A stretch of DNA of 64,000 nucleotides from ZC4RG17 sp036380875 (GCA_036380875.1 DASVDX010000035.1:127487-191486), one strand, 5' to 3'; numbered from the stretch's first letter, positions 44,331-53,642 are shown. Notes: a model not told the origin generated them from the sequence alone. A program made the numbers and translations.

Positions 44331-45305
44331 TTGACTCTCATCGCCCTCGACGCGATGGGGGGCGACCACGCCCCCGCTGAGCCCGTCGCCGGGGCCGTGC
44401 AGGCCGCCGAAGCGGGCGTCGAAGTCGTGCTCGTGGGCGACGAGGAGGCGATCAAGCCCCACCTCGACAGGCTGGGAGCGTCTCTGCCCCTCGTCCACGC
44501 TCCCGAGGTCATCGGGATGCACGAGGACCCGGCGCGGGCGATCAGGGAGAAGCCCAATGCGTCGGTGTCGGTCGCGGCGCGGATGGTCAAGTCGGGCGAG
44601 GCGGCCGGCTTCCTCTCCGCCGGCTCCACCGGGGCGGCGATGGCAGCTGGCACCATCCACATCGGGCGAGTGCCCGGGGTGAAGCGTCCGTCGATCGCCT
44701 CGATCTGGCCCACCCCGCCCAGCCCCACGGTGGTCCTGGACTCGGGAGCCAACCCGGACGTCAAGCCGATCCACCTCCTCCAGTTCGCGATCATGGGAGC
44801 GGTCGCCGCAGAGGTCTTCCTCGAGATGGCCAACCCTCGGGTCGGCCTCCTGTCCAACGGCGAAGAGGAGGGCAAAGGCCGAGACCTGGAGCGGGCGACG
44901 TTCACCCTGCTCGCCGAGTCGGACCTCAATTTCGTGGGCAACGTGGAGGGCCGCGACGTCGGCGCCGACAAAGCGGACGTCATCGTCACCGACGGATTCA
45001 CCGGGAACGTGTTCCTCAAGTCGGTCGAGGGCACTGCCCGGATGGTCCTCTTGCTCGCCGCCGAGGCGATGTCGCATCTCCCTCCCGAGGATCAGGCAAA
45101 GATGCAGCCCGCTCTCGCTGAACTGCGATCCCGGCTCGACCCGGAGACCTACGGAGGAGCCCACCTCCTCGGTGTCGACGGCGTGGTGGTGATCGGGCAC
45201 GGCTCATCCACCGCCCGATCCATCTCCAACGCCCTGCGGATGGCGAGCGAAGGCGCCCAGGCCGACCTCGTCGGACGTCTGGCGCAGCGGATCGCCGAAG
45301 CATGA
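44331..45305 (+). CDS. plsX: Phosphate acyltransferase PlsX
   Basis: 324 residues from a TTG start 3 bases after rpmF. ALDAMGGDHAP at the N-terminus, SAGSTGAAMA, LLSNGEEEGKG and TDGFTGNVFLKS are PlsX signatures. It converts acyl-ACP to acyl-phosphate, the donor for PlsY (15.2 kb). The rare TTG start may lower its translation relative to rpmF. Confidence 0.94.
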   Translation: MTLIALDAMGGDHAPAEPVAGAVQAAEAGVEVVLVGDEEAIKPHLDRLGASLPLVHAPEVIGMHEDPARAIREKPNASVSVAARMVKSGEAAGFLSAGSTGAAMAAGTIHIGRVPGVKRPSIASIWPTPPSPTVVLDSGANPDVKPIHLLQFAIMGAVAAEVFLEMANPRVGLLSNGEEEGKGRDLERATFTLLAESDLNFVGNVEGRDVGADKADVIVTDGFTGNVFLKSVEGTARMVLLLAAEAMSHLPPEDQAKMQPALAELRSRLDPETYGGAHLLGVDGVVVIGHGSSTARSISNALRMASEGAQADLVGRLAQRIAEA

Positions 45306-45976
45306 AAGACACCGAGTCCCTCGAGCAGGCGCTCGGTCACACCTTCTCCGACCGGGACCTGCTCGCCGAAGCCCTGACCCACAGCTCCTACGCCGCCGAG
45401 CATCCCGGGGTCGGCCACAACGAGCGATTCGAGTTCCTGGGAGACGCTGTGTTGGGGCTCGCCGTCACCGAGTTCCTGTTCGCCACCTACCCCGACTACC
45501 CCGAGGGGGAGCTCGCCAAGATCCGGGCAGCGTCCGTGAGCGGGGAGGAGCTGACGGCGGTGGCCCGCTCGCTGGACCTCGGCTCCTATCTGCGAGTCGG
45601 CCGGGGCGAGGAGGCTTCGGGTGGACGGGAGAAGGAGTCGATCCTGGCGGACGCCATGGAGGCGCTCATCGCCGCCATCCATCTCGACGCCGGCTACCCG
45701 ACGGCCCGGCGAATCGTCCTCGAGCTGTGGGAGGACCGGGTCCGTTCCAAGGCGGCCGCGCCCGGTTCTCGCGACTACAAGACCCGGCTCCAGGAGCTGC
45801 TGGCCGCCGACCAGCGCCGCCCCGAGTACGTGGTGGAAGGGCGGGGACCCGACCACGCCCGTGTGTTCACGGCGGTCGTGCTCGTCGACGGCGAGGAATG
45901 GGGCAGGGGAGAGGGCCGCTCGAAGAAGGAGGCGGAACAGGAGGCCGCCCGCCGCGCTCTCGAGACCAGGGCCTGA
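45302..45976 (+). CDS. rnc: Ribonuclease III
   Basis: 224 residues. The RNase III signature ERFEFLGDAVLGLAV, the distal acidic residues in DAMEALIAAIHLD, and a C-terminal double-stranded RNA-binding domain (DYKTRLQELLAAD...EGRSKKEAEQEAARRAL) are intact. It processes rRNA precursors and structured RNAs. The start overlaps the plsX stop (ATGA). It ends the recG-to-rnc operon. Confidence 0.95.
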   Translation: MKDTESLEQALGHTFSDRDLLAEALTHSSYAAEHPGVGHNERFEFLGDAVLGLAVTEFLFATYPDYPEGELAKIRAASVSGEELTAVARSLDLGSYLRVGRGEEASGGREKESILADAMEALIAAIHLDAGYPTARRIVLELWEDRVRSKAAAPGSRDYKTRLQELLAADQRRPEYVVEGRGPDHARVFTAVVLVDGEEWGRGEGRSKKEAEQEAARRALETRA

Positions 45977-45992
45977 GTGACGGGCTCGGCCG

Positions 45993-46715
45993 TCAGGCGT
46001 CCTTTTCGGCGAGCAGCTGGATGAGGAACTGCTCGTCGTCCAACTCGGAGCCGCCGTCCACACGCGGCCGCAACCGGGCGGAGAGCTCGGCTGCCAGACG
46101 GTGGCGGGCCTCCGGTGTTAGCTCGTTCCGCCTCTCCACGAACCGCCTCACCAACGCCACCTCCTCGCGGGTGATCGTGGCGGTGTCCCATCCCCTGCGT
46201 TCGCCCCGGGCAACGGAGGCCGGCTGCGAGGCCCTGGAGCGGGACCGGATCACCACGGTGCCGGCGACCAGGTCGCCCAACCGCTGGTTCTTGGACGACA
46301 CGACGATCGAGATCGCTCCAACGGCGTACATCACCGGCAGGAAGTCGATCAGGCGCATCAGCGTGCGCAGCATCACCGCCCCGAGGGTCAACGGGGTGCC
46401 GTCCGCCGACACGACCTGGATCCCGAACGCCGCCTTGCCGAGGGTGCGACCCCCGTTGAAACCCTCGAAGAGCACGTAGTAGCCCACGACGACGACGGCC
46501 AGCACGAAGGTCCCCACTCCCTGGAAGAAGACCAGGAGGTCCGGGTCCACGACCGTGCCGGCCAGCCCGAGCACGGTGATGATCACCACCATCAGCACGC
46601 CCTGGATCAGCAGGTCGAGCGCACAGGCTCCGAAACGGGACCCGAGCCCCGCTAGCGTCAACTCGATCGTGACGCCCTCGGGGGTCTCGATCTGCAGACG
46701 GTCGTCGAGGTGCAT
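45993..46715 (-). CDS. RDD family membrane protein
   Basis: 240 residues. The RDD motifs are visible: GSRFGACALDLLI in helix 1 and GRTLGKAAFGIQVV later, with about three to four helices and a charged C-terminal tail (~170-240). Such proteins often accompany SpoIIM, DUF58 and MoxR genes in actinobacteria; function is unknown. Its start codon lies within the first codons of the divergent SpoIIM gene. Confidence 0.87.
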   Translation of the reverse strand: MHLDDRLQIETPEGVTIELTLAGLGSRFGACALDLLIQGVLMVVIITVLGLAGTVVDPDLLVFFQGVGTFVLAVVVVGYYVLFEGFNGGRTLGKAAFGIQVVSADGTPLTLGAVMLRTLMRLIDFLPVMYAVGAISIVVSSKNQRLGDLVAGTVVIRSRSRASQPASVARGERRGWDTATITREEVALVRRFVERRNELTPEARHRLAAELSARLRPRVDGGSELDDEQFLIQLLAEKDA

Positions 46716-47741
46716 GTGGACACGCTACGTCGGTTCGAGGAGGACCGCCAGGCTCGCTGGGAGGAGCTCGAGGCGCTCCTGGACGAAGCCGGAAAGCGGC
46801 CCGAGAGGCTCGGCGGTCGGCGCATCCGCCGCCTCGCCTCCCTGTACCGGGCCACCGCCGCCGACCTGGTGGCAGCCCGCCGCCGGTTCCCCAACGCTTC
46901 GGTGGTCGATCGCCTCGAACGGCTGGTGAGACGGGGTCACGGCCTCATCTACGAGCGGTCCAGCCGCCGCGGCAACCTCGCCGACTTCTTGGCCGACCGC
47001 TACTGGCAGCTCCTGTGGGAGCGCCGTGGCGCTCTGGCGCTGTCCGCGGCCCTGCTCGTGGTGCCGGCGCTCCTGATGGCGGCGTGGGCGCTCACCGCCC
47101 CCGAGCTCGTCTCGGGCATCGTCCCGCCCGAGTTCCTCTGGGTCACCCAGGCGCAGACCACCGACCAGGGCCTGAGCCCGGTCGGGCTGGCGGGCTTCTC
47201 CACGTACGTGCTCACCAACAACATCCGGGTCGCCTTGACGGCGTTCGTCGCCGGGATCACCTGGGGGGTGGTCACGGGCCTCCTGGTGGCCTACAACGGG
47301 CTGCTGTTCGGGGGCCTGACCGGCCTCGCCGCCGGAGCGGGCAACCTCCGCCTCCTGGGGGAGGCGACGCTCGCCCACGGGATCCTCGAATTGTCATGCA
47401 TCGTCGTCGCCGGGGCCGCCGGCCTCAGCCTGGGGAAGGCGATGCTCCGTCCCGGCCACCTCAGGCGCACCGAGGCGATGGCCCGGGAGGCTCGGAACTC
47501 GCTCGCCCTGGCGCTGGGAACGGCGCCGTGGCTGGTCGTGGCCGGCCTGGTGGAGGGCTACGTGAGCCGAGTGGGCCTGTCCCTCGTCCCCACCACGATC
47601 GTCGGGGTCGTCCTCGGGGGTGCGTTCTGGGGCCTGGCGTGGTGGCGCGGCCGGAGGGTGGTCACAGCCGGGCGCGGCTCTTCGCCCGCAGATAGGCGGC
47701 CACGCATCGGCGCGCCAGGTGCGGCGCCGGCACGTCGATGA
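46710..47741 (+). CDS. SpoIIM/DUF95 family membrane protein
   Basis: 343 residues. A charged N-terminal helix domain (~1-100) precedes about six hydrophobic segments that include FSTYVLTNNIRVALTAFVAGITWGV and AHGILELSCIVVAGAAGL, the SpoIIM/DUF95 conserved blocks. Non-sporulating actinobacteria carry it beside RDD and MoxR genes. The start is the GTG at 46710 or at 46716; the first overlaps the divergent RDD start by 6 bases. The 3' end overlaps DUF58 by 80 bases, so the tail may be shorter in reality. Confidence 0.83.
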   Translation: MHVDTLRRFEEDRQARWEELEALLDEAGKRPERLGGRRIRRLASLYRATAADLVAARRRFPNASVVDRLERLVRRGHGLIYERSSRRGNLADFLADRYWQLLWERRGALALSAALLVVPALLMAAWALTAPELVSGIVPPEFLWVTQAQTTDQGLSPVGLAGFSTYVLTNNIRVALTAFVAGITWGVVTGLLVAYNGLLFGGLTGLAAGAGNLRLLGEATLAHGILELSCIVVAGAAGLSLGKAMLRPGHLRRTEAMAREARNSLALALGTAPWLVVAGLVEGYVSRVGLSLVPTTIVGVVLGGAFWGLAWWRGRRVVTAGRGSSPADRRPRIGAPGAAPARR

Positions 47742-48912
47742 CCGTCGCCCCGTAGCGTTCTATCCGGCTCGCCGCCCTGCGGCGGGACGACTCGATGTCC
47801 ACGGCGACCGCGGTGCGGATCGCCTCGGCGGCGTTCCGCGCCGGCGTCGTCAGCGCCTTCTCCACGGCGGGGTCGCTCACGCTCGCCACCGCCAACGCAT
47901 GGTGGCGGGCGAGGATGGGCATCGCTTCAGCGAGCGGGGCCGACGCGGTCTCTTCCAGGAAGTCGGTGAGCAACAGGACGAAGGCGCGCTTGTTGTGGGC
48001 GATGGTCCGGAACGCGAGCGAGTAGTCGCTCTCCTCGTCGACCGGTTCCAGGTCGAAGACCGCGGCCAGCACCGCCTCCCCTCCGTTCCGCCGTGGGTTG
48101 AGGCGGCGCCGGATCGTTCCCGCGAAGGCCACCACTCCGACACGGTCGCCCAGCTCGTCGGCCACGGCCGCCATGGCGGCGACCGTGTCGACCGCCACGT
48201 CGAGGCGGGTCCGCTCGGTGCCGTCACCGACCGGGGAGGCCATGAGCCGTCCGGTGTCGAGGAGGACGATCACCTCCCGCTCTTGGTCGATCCGGTAGGT
48301 GTTGGACATCGGAGAGCCGACGCGAGCCGTCGCCCGCCAGTTCACCTGGCGGATGTCGTCGTCGGGGAGGTAGTCGCGGATCGACTCCAAGTCGGTCCCC
48401 AGCCCGAGTGGCCCCCGCGAGCGCCGGACCGCCTCCCCGAACCGGCCGTGCCGCACCTCGGTGGCGATCCTGCGGGCCTGCGGCATGTCGGGGTAGACGA
48501 CCACCCCGGTCTCCTCCCCGGCACGGTGGTACCAGCAACCGAGCCCTAGCGGGCCGACGCGCAGAGTGGCGGGGCGGGGGATCGTGTGCTTGCCGCGGCG
48601 CATGGCGGTGATCGTCGCCTCGAGGCGGCCGCTGCCCTCGTCGGGCTCGATGCGGAAGTCGGCGCTCTGGGCGACCTTCACCCGCGTCCCGGTCGCCGGG
48701 TCGGCTTCGACCACGATGGCGGAGGGGACCCCTCGCGACAGGATCGCCGGCACGGCGACTCGCACCTCGGGGACGTGGCGAACCACGAATGCGTCCGTGA
48801 CGATGGCCACGAGGGCACTGCCGAACGCGGCGAACGCCAGGCCGCGGGGGACGATGAGCCCGAGCGCTGCGCAGGAGGCGAGCAGGACGATCCCGCGGGA
48901 GGTGATGCTCAT
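47662..48912 (-). CDS. DUF58 domain protein
   Basis: 416 residues. One or two N-terminal hydrophobic segments (~1-45) precede the DUF58 core with DDIRQVNWRATARVG (~190-205) and a von Willebrand-like LLDTGRLMASPVGDGTERT strand. The MIDAS-like DxSxS is degenerate (DTGRL). DUF58 proteins accompany MoxR ATPases, which are thought to remodel or insert cofactors into vWA-type partners. The start overlaps the moxR stop (ATGA). Confidence 0.87.
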   Translation of the reverse strand: MSITSRGIVLLASCAALGLIVPRGLAFAAFGSALVAIVTDAFVVRHVPEVRVAVPAILSRGVPSAIVVEADPATGTRVKVAQSADFRIEPDEGSGRLEATITAMRRGKHTIPRPATLRVGPLGLGCWYHRAGEETGVVVYPDMPQARRIATEVRHGRFGEAVRRSRGPLGLGTDLESIRDYLPDDDIRQVNWRATARVGSPMSNTYRIDQEREVIVLLDTGRLMASPVGDGTERTRLDVAVDTVAAMAAVADELGDRVGVVAFAGTIRRRLNPRRNGGEAVLAAVFDLEPVDEESDYSLAFRTIAHNKRAFVLLLTDFLEETASAPLAEAMPILARHHALAVASVSDPAVEKALTTPARNAAEAIRTAVAVDIESSRRRAASRIERYGATVIDVPAPHLARRCVAAYLRAKSRARL

Positions 48913-49838
48913 CGGGGGACTTCCACGTCTTCCAACGCCGCCGCCACCGCGTCGTGGGGGCGGTAGCCTTCGAGCTCGGCTTCGGGGCGGACGAGGATCC
49001 GGTGGGTCAGCACCGCCGGGGCGAGGCGAGTGATGTCGTCGGGGGTGACGAAGTCGCGGCCCGACAGCCTCGCCAGCGCCTTGGCCGCGCCCAGGAGGTG
49101 AACGGCGGCCCGCGGCGACGCCCCCAGCTCGACGGAGGGGAGCTCACGGGTGCGGCGCACCAAGGCGACGGCATAGCCGGCCACCCTGTCTTCGACGTGG
49201 GTTTCGTCGACGACGGCACGGAGAGACAGGAGCTGGGGGCCATCGACCACCGCCTCGATGTCCTCCACCCCCGAAGGCGCCAACCCGGAGCGGGGGAGCA
49301 TCACGATCTCCTTCTCGTGGTCCTCGGAGGGGTACCCGACCTCGACCTTCATGATGAAGCGGTCGAGCTGTGCCTCCGGCAGCGGATAGGTGCCCTCGTA
49401 TTCGATCGGGTTCTGCGTCGCCACGACGAGGAACGGCTCCGGCAGCGGCCGGGAAACGCCGTCCACGGTGACCTGGTGTTCCTCCATCGCCTCGAGGAGG
49501 GCCGCCTGCGTCTTCGGGGGAGTCCGGTTGATCTCGTCGGCGAGGAGCAGGTTGGTGAAAACCGGCCCGGGCCGGAAGGCGAGCTCGCCCCCTCGCAGGG
49601 TCATGGTCCCGATCAGGTCCGAGGGCAGCATGTCGGGTGTGAACTGGGCACGGGAGAACGACACGCCCAAGGCCTTGGCGACGGCCCGGGCCAGCAGCGT
49701 CTTGGCGGTCCCCGGGACCCCTTCGAGGAGCACATGGCCGCCGACGAGCGCGGCGATGAGCAAGGCGTCGACGGTGGCGGTCTGGCCGCGGACGACGGCT
49801 TCCGTGGCGGCGTGTACCCGGTCTCGCAACTCTCTCAT
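48909..49838 (-). CDS. MoxR-type AAA ATPase
   Basis: 309 residues. Walker A GVPGTAKT, Walker B LLADEINR, sensor 1 TQNPIEYEGTYPLPEAQLDRF and a typical C-terminal lid. The ATG at 49838 overlaps the DUF4350 stop. MoxR proteins act as chaperones for neighbouring vWA or DUF58 proteins and influence envelope stress; here the partners would be the DUF58, DUF4350 and DUF4129 products. Confidence 0.92.
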   Translation of the reverse strand: MRELRDRVHAATEAVVRGQTATVDALLIAALVGGHVLLEGVPGTAKTLLARAVAKALGVSFSRAQFTPDMLPSDLIGTMTLRGGELAFRPGPVFTNLLLADEINRTPPKTQAALLEAMEEHQVTVDGVSRPLPEPFLVVATQNPIEYEGTYPLPEAQLDRFIMKVEVGYPSEDHEKEIVMLPRSGLAPSGVEDIEAVVDGPQLLSLRAVVDETHVEDRVAGYAVALVRRTRELPSVELGASPRAAVHLLGAAKALARLSGRDFVTPDDITRLAPAVLTHRILVRPEAELEGYRPHDAVAAALEDVEVPR

Positions 49839-50944
49839 CTCACCTTCTCCCGGCTCAGTTCCGCTAGCGCACGATCGACCGAGACGAGGGATTCCTCGCT
49901 GACGTCGTCGCCGAAGAGCGCCTCGATCTCTGCATCTTCCAAACCGGCGGCCGCCGCGGCCGCCCGCGGGTCGCCGCGTTCGGACAGGCGGCGGAGCGCC
50001 TCTTCCCGCAGGACCTCGAGGGAGTCGGAAACCGCTCCCGCCCGGCTCAGGATCCCTGCCACCGACTCGAGGTACGTCTCGCGCCCCGGCGGCAGGCGCC
50101 GTTCCAGATCGTACGGGGGCCCGAAGCGCCGCCCATAGGCGACGAGCGCCAGGGCCACCACCACCGCCCCCAACAGGAGCACCGTCTGCCAACCGGGGGG
50201 TACGACGTCCCACAGCGAGGCGTCGTCGCGGTAGCCGTGGCGGTACTCGTCGAAGTAGACGGGCCCGGCCGGGTCGATCATGCCCACGACCGCCACCGCG
50301 TTGCGTCCCCGCCCGATCCCCCCGTTGTGGAAGGGGAAGGAATCCGCGATCCAAACGAACGTTCCCCGGCCGACCCGTCGGCTGACACCGATCACGGTGT
50401 CGCCATCGGTGAGGAAGGGCTCGTCGGCCGTGGTCACCTCGAAGGACCCGAACCTCCCCAACCGGACCTTCTCGCCGGCGCCGGCGACGTCTCCGACGGT
50501 GAGGGCCGAGTCGGCCCCGGCAGTGCGCCACCGGGGGGCGTCCGGGAAGAGCCGCTCCACGAACTCGGCCTGCCCCGCGACCACCAGGCGACCGCCCGCA
50601 ACCATGAACTCGTCGATCGCCTCCAGCTCCGAGGACGAGTAGGCGGAGGAGGAGACGTCCAGGGCGAGGAGCGTCCCCGCAGGGTCCAGTTCGATCTCGT
50701 CGAGAGGCCGGCGGATCCGGAGCGTGGCCACACCCAGGCGGTCGAGGAGCCCTTCCACCGCGGCGGCGCCGTCCGGCGTGGTCACGTACGAGGAGCCGTC
50801 GGGACCGTCCACCCCGCGGCCGCTGGTCAGCCGCGTGATGCCCCAGGCGAGGAGGTTCATCGCCACCACCAGGCCCGCCAGCCACAAGAGCGCCCGCCGG
50901 GTGCGGCGGCCTTCTTCGGTGATCGTCGTCGACGGCGGGATCAT
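49835..50944 (-). CDS. DUF4350 domain protein
   Basis: 369 residues. N-terminal membrane helix (~13-38), an extracytoplasmic GATase-like domain (~45-235; YVTTPDGAAAVEGLLDRLG, VVAGQAEFVERLFPD), a second helix (~245-270) and an alpha-helical cytoplasmic tail. This is the usual layout of DUF4350. Both ends overlap neighbours by 4 bases, tying it to the moxR operon. Confidence 0.83.
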   Translation of the reverse strand: MIPPSTTITEEGRRTRRALLWLAGLVVAMNLLAWGITRLTSGRGVDGPDGSSYVTTPDGAAAVEGLLDRLGVATLRIRRPLDEIELDPAGTLLALDVSSSAYSSSELEAIDEFMVAGGRLVVAGQAEFVERLFPDAPRWRTAGADSALTVGDVAGAGEKVRLGRFGSFEVTTADEPFLTDGDTVIGVSRRVGRGTFVWIADSFPFHNGGIGRGRNAVAVVGMIDPAGPVYFDEYRHGYRDDASLWDVVPPGWQTVLLLGAVVVALALVAYGRRFGPPYDLERRLPPGRETYLESVAGILSRAGAVSDSLEVLREEALRRLSERGDPRAAAAAAGLEDAEIEALFGDDVSEESLVSVDRALAELSREKVR

Positions 50945-51543
50945 GCGCGCTGGGCCTCCAGGAGGGACGCCAGCAGCTCCCTCGCCGACGCGGGATCGGA
51001 GGGGTGGGCCGGCCTCCCTCCGTACACCACTGTGTCGAACCTCTCCACAAGGGCGGCGAACTCGGGCGAACCGAGGGTCTCGGCGACGGTGCCGGAGGTG
51101 GTCCCCGGGCGCAGATCGATCAGCCCGGCTCGGTCGAGGCGGATCAGGCCCGCCTGGAACGTGAGCCGCAGCGCCGTGGCGTAGTCGCCTTGGGACTCCG
51201 CCTCCGCAGCCCTGCGGTCCAGTTCGACCGGATCCAGGCCACGCACCGCTTCGTGCTCCCGCCTGAGCCGCTCGTCGATTCGACGGGCCCGGCGGCGGCC
51301 GAGATTCACCGTGATCGCCGCTATGGCCCCGCCGAGGACGACGGCGACGATCGACGCCAACACCAGGGGGCCGCCGACGAGATCAGAGATCTCGGTGAGC
51401 CACTCGACGAAGACGATCCATGCCCGGGTGAGCCACTCGACGACCCGCTCCCACCACGGCGTCCCCATCCGATACTGCGGCTCCGCCAACTCGGCGGCGA
51501 TCTGGGCGAGGATCTCCTCCGGCGACGGAGGCTCCGACCTCAT
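50941..51543 (-). CDS. DUF4129 domain protein
   Basis: 200 residues. One membrane helix (~62-84) separates an amphipathic N-terminus from a C-terminal DUF4129 domain (ALRLTFQAGLIRLDRAGLIDLRPGTTSGTVAETL), which in related proteins is fused to transglutaminases. It overlaps DUF4350 and the next membrane gene by 4 bases each. Confidence 0.85.
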   Translation of the reverse strand: MRSEPPSPEEILAQIAAELAEPQYRMGTPWWERVVEWLTRAWIVFVEWLTEISDLVGGPLVLASIVAVVLGGAIAAITVNLGRRRARRIDERLRREHEAVRGLDPVELDRRAAEAESQGDYATALRLTFQAGLIRLDRAGLIDLRPGTTSGTVAETLGSPEFAALVERFDTVVYGGRPAHPSDPASARELLASLLEAQRA

Positions 51544-52448
51544 CGGGATCCCGGCGACCCCAGACCGAACGGGTCGTCACCCGCAGGAGGGAGGTCCCGC
51601 CGATCGTTCCCTTCCATGCGTTCCAGGTCCCGGGTCATCAGCTCCAGGTCGTAGCCCTCTTTCCGCACCCGCAAGTCGAAGTAGATGATCGTCACCATCG
51701 ACGCCACGAACGGCGCGGCCACGACCTGGACGATGGCGGACCCGATCACCGAGGGGAGGAACGAGAACTGGTCGCTGGCGAGGGCCGAGACCACCGTGAT
51801 GGCCGACGCCACCCCTCCGATGATCTGGCTGACGACGATGTACAGCAGGTACGACAGCACCAACGCCCCCAGCACCGGCCAGAACCTGCCGCGGACGAGG
51901 TCGAAGGACCGGCCCATGGCCCGGATGGCACCCAGCCTCTCGGTGACGAGGGCGGCGGGGGTCACCGACCACATGGTGAACAAGTAGATGCCGGGGACGA
52001 GGCAGAAGACCAGCCCGATCCCGGAGCCGAGCGAGATGAGGACGGTGGCCACCACCAGAGGGACCAGCCGGCGCGCCCCCGTCTTCAGCGACGTCTGCCA
52101 GTCGATCGTCTCCCCTCGGTAGCTGTGGGCGAGGACCGAGATCGAGGCGCCCTGGACCAGCGTGGATCCCAAGAACGAGAGCACCGACGTGATCATCAGG
52201 ACGACATAGAGGGGGATCAGAGGCTCGAAGACCTCCATCGGGTTCGCCTCGGGGTCGACGAGGAGCATCGTGGACATGTCGACGGGCCCGATGGCCGCAG
52301 TCGCGATCACGTCTATCAAGGCGATGGGGCCGAGCACGACGGCGGCGATCTTGATCAGGGTCGTGAAGTGGGTGCGGTAGAGACGGATCGCCCCGTCGAC
52401 CATCTCGCCGACGGTGAGAGGCCGTAAGTCGGGCCGAGAGCTGTACAT
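51540..52448 (-). CDS. Multi-pass membrane protein, head of the MoxR operon
   Basis: 302 residues. RPLTVGEMVDGAIRLYRTHF at the N-terminus is followed by about six hydrophobic segments, including FCLVPGIYLFTMWSVTPAAL. This resembles the membrane domain of glycerophosphodiester phosphodiesterases and the DUF7544/DUF975-like families, but there is no catalytic domain. It is the first gene of a five-gene leftward operon and lies 23 bases from divergent mutM. Confidence 0.7.
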   Translation of the reverse strand: MYSSRPDLRPLTVGEMVDGAIRLYRTHFTTLIKIAAVVLGPIALIDVIATAAIGPVDMSTMLLVDPEANPMEVFEPLIPLYVVLMITSVLSFLGSTLVQGASISVLAHSYRGETIDWQTSLKTGARRLVPLVVATVLISLGSGIGLVFCLVPGIYLFTMWSVTPAALVTERLGAIRAMGRSFDLVRGRFWPVLGALVLSYLLYIVVSQIIGGVASAITVVSALASDQFSFLPSVIGSAIVQVVAAPFVASMVTIIYFDLRVRKEGYDLELMTRDLERMEGNDRRDLPPAGDDPFGLGSPGSR

Positions 52449-52471
52449 CGGCGGGTACGGTAGCCGATCGC

Positions 52472-53302
52472 ATGCCCGAGCTTCCTGAAGTCGAGACCAC
52501 CCGGCGCCACATCGCTCCCGTCCTCGAAGGGGCCACGATCACCGCGGTCACCCTGGGACGAGAGCGGATGGCGCGCCGCAACATGCGCCCCCAGGACATC
52601 CCGGAGCGCCTCCTCGGCCGTCGTGTCGGCAGGGTCGGCCGGAGGGGCAAGTTCCTCTTGATCGAGGTCGAGGGTGACCTCATGTGGGTGATCCACCTCG
52701 GCATGTCGGGGCGGATGCGAATCACCTCCCCCGAGGAGCCGCTCGATCCGCACACTCACCTCGTGGTCACGACGGATCGGGGACAGCAGGTGCGCTTGAT
52801 CGATCCGCGTACGTTCGGGTTCGTGGCGGTGTTCACGCCGGAGGAGTTGGAGAGCGACTCGCTCTCCGGTCTGGGTCCGGATGCGCTCGAGGAGTTGCCG
52901 GACCCCGCCACGTTGGGCACCCGCCTGGCCGGCCGGCGAGCACCGATGAAGGCGCTGTTGCTCGACCAGCGGATCGTCGCCGGGCTGGGCAACATCTACG
53001 CCGACGAGGTGCTGTTCAGGGCTCGAGTGCGTCCCACCCGCCCCGGAGGAGAGGTCACGGCCACCGAGCTGGAGGAGCTCATCGCCGCCATCCCCGAGGT
53101 CCTCGTTGCCGGCGTCGAGATGGGCGGCACGTCGCTCGACGATCTCGCCTACCTCTTGCCCGACGGGAGGGCAGGGGAGTATCTGGACCGTCTCATGGTG
53201 TACGGCCGCACGGGCGAACCGTGCTACGTGTGCGGAACACCTATCGAGCGGGTCGTGGTGGCGCAGCGCTCGAGCCACTTCTGTCCCAATTGCCAGAGAT
53301 GA
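52472..53302 (+). CDS. mutM: Formamidopyrimidine-DNA glycosylase
   Basis: 276 residues. Begins MPELPEVETTRRH with the catalytic Pro/Glu at the N-terminus, contains GLGNIYADEVLF for the helix-two-turn-helix and ends with a zinc finger (CYVCGTPI...HFCPNC). It removes 8-oxoguanine and opened purines and cuts the strand. The fpg-acyP-smc-ftsY order continues downstream, as in mycobacteria. Confidence 0.95.
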   Translation: MPELPEVETTRRHIAPVLEGATITAVTLGRERMARRNMRPQDIPERLLGRRVGRVGRRGKFLLIEVEGDLMWVIHLGMSGRMRITSPEEPLDPHTHLVVTTDRGQQVRLIDPRTFGFVAVFTPEELESDSLSGLGPDALEELPDPATLGTRLAGRRAPMKALLLDQRIVAGLGNIYADEVLFRARVRPTRPGGEVTATELEELIAAIPEVLVAGVEMGGTSLDDLAYLLPDGRAGEYLDRLMVYGRTGEPCYVCGTPIERVVVAQRSSHFCPNCQR

Positions 53303-53315
53303 CAGACTGGTGGCG

Positions 53316-53597
53316 ATGAAAGCGATCCACGCCCACGTGAGCGGGTTCGTCCAGGGAGTCACGTACCGGCAGAGCTGCCGACAGGTGGCGCGCTCGCTCG
53401 GCTTGGTGGGCTGGGTGCGCAACCTCCCAGATGGGCGGGTGGAGGTGTGGGCGCAGGGAGACCCTGAGGCTTGCGACCGCCTCGTCGACTGGCTGTGGCA
53501 GGGTCCCCCCGCCGCTCAGGTCACTGGTGTCGAAACCGATTCGGTAGCCCCCGACGCCACCCTCAGGGACTTCTTCATCCAGCCGAATCTGCGCTGA
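53316..53597 (+). CDS. acyP: Acylphosphatase
   Basis: 93 residues. The active-site loop GFVQGVTYRQS (catalytic Arg) and GWVRNLPDGRVEVWAQG (catalytic Asn) are intact. It hydrolyses acyl-phosphates, which PlsX also produces. The ATG at 53316 gives the family N-terminus; a GTG two codons earlier is possible. Confidence 0.93.
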   Translation: MKAIHAHVSGFVQGVTYRQSCRQVARSLGLVGWVRNLPDGRVEVWAQGDPEACDRLVDWLWQGPPAAQVTGVETDSVAPDATLRDFFIQPNLR

Positions 53598-53642
53598 TTC
53601 CCTTCATTTGGGTCCGCAGTGGCATACGATGAATTGGCCACC

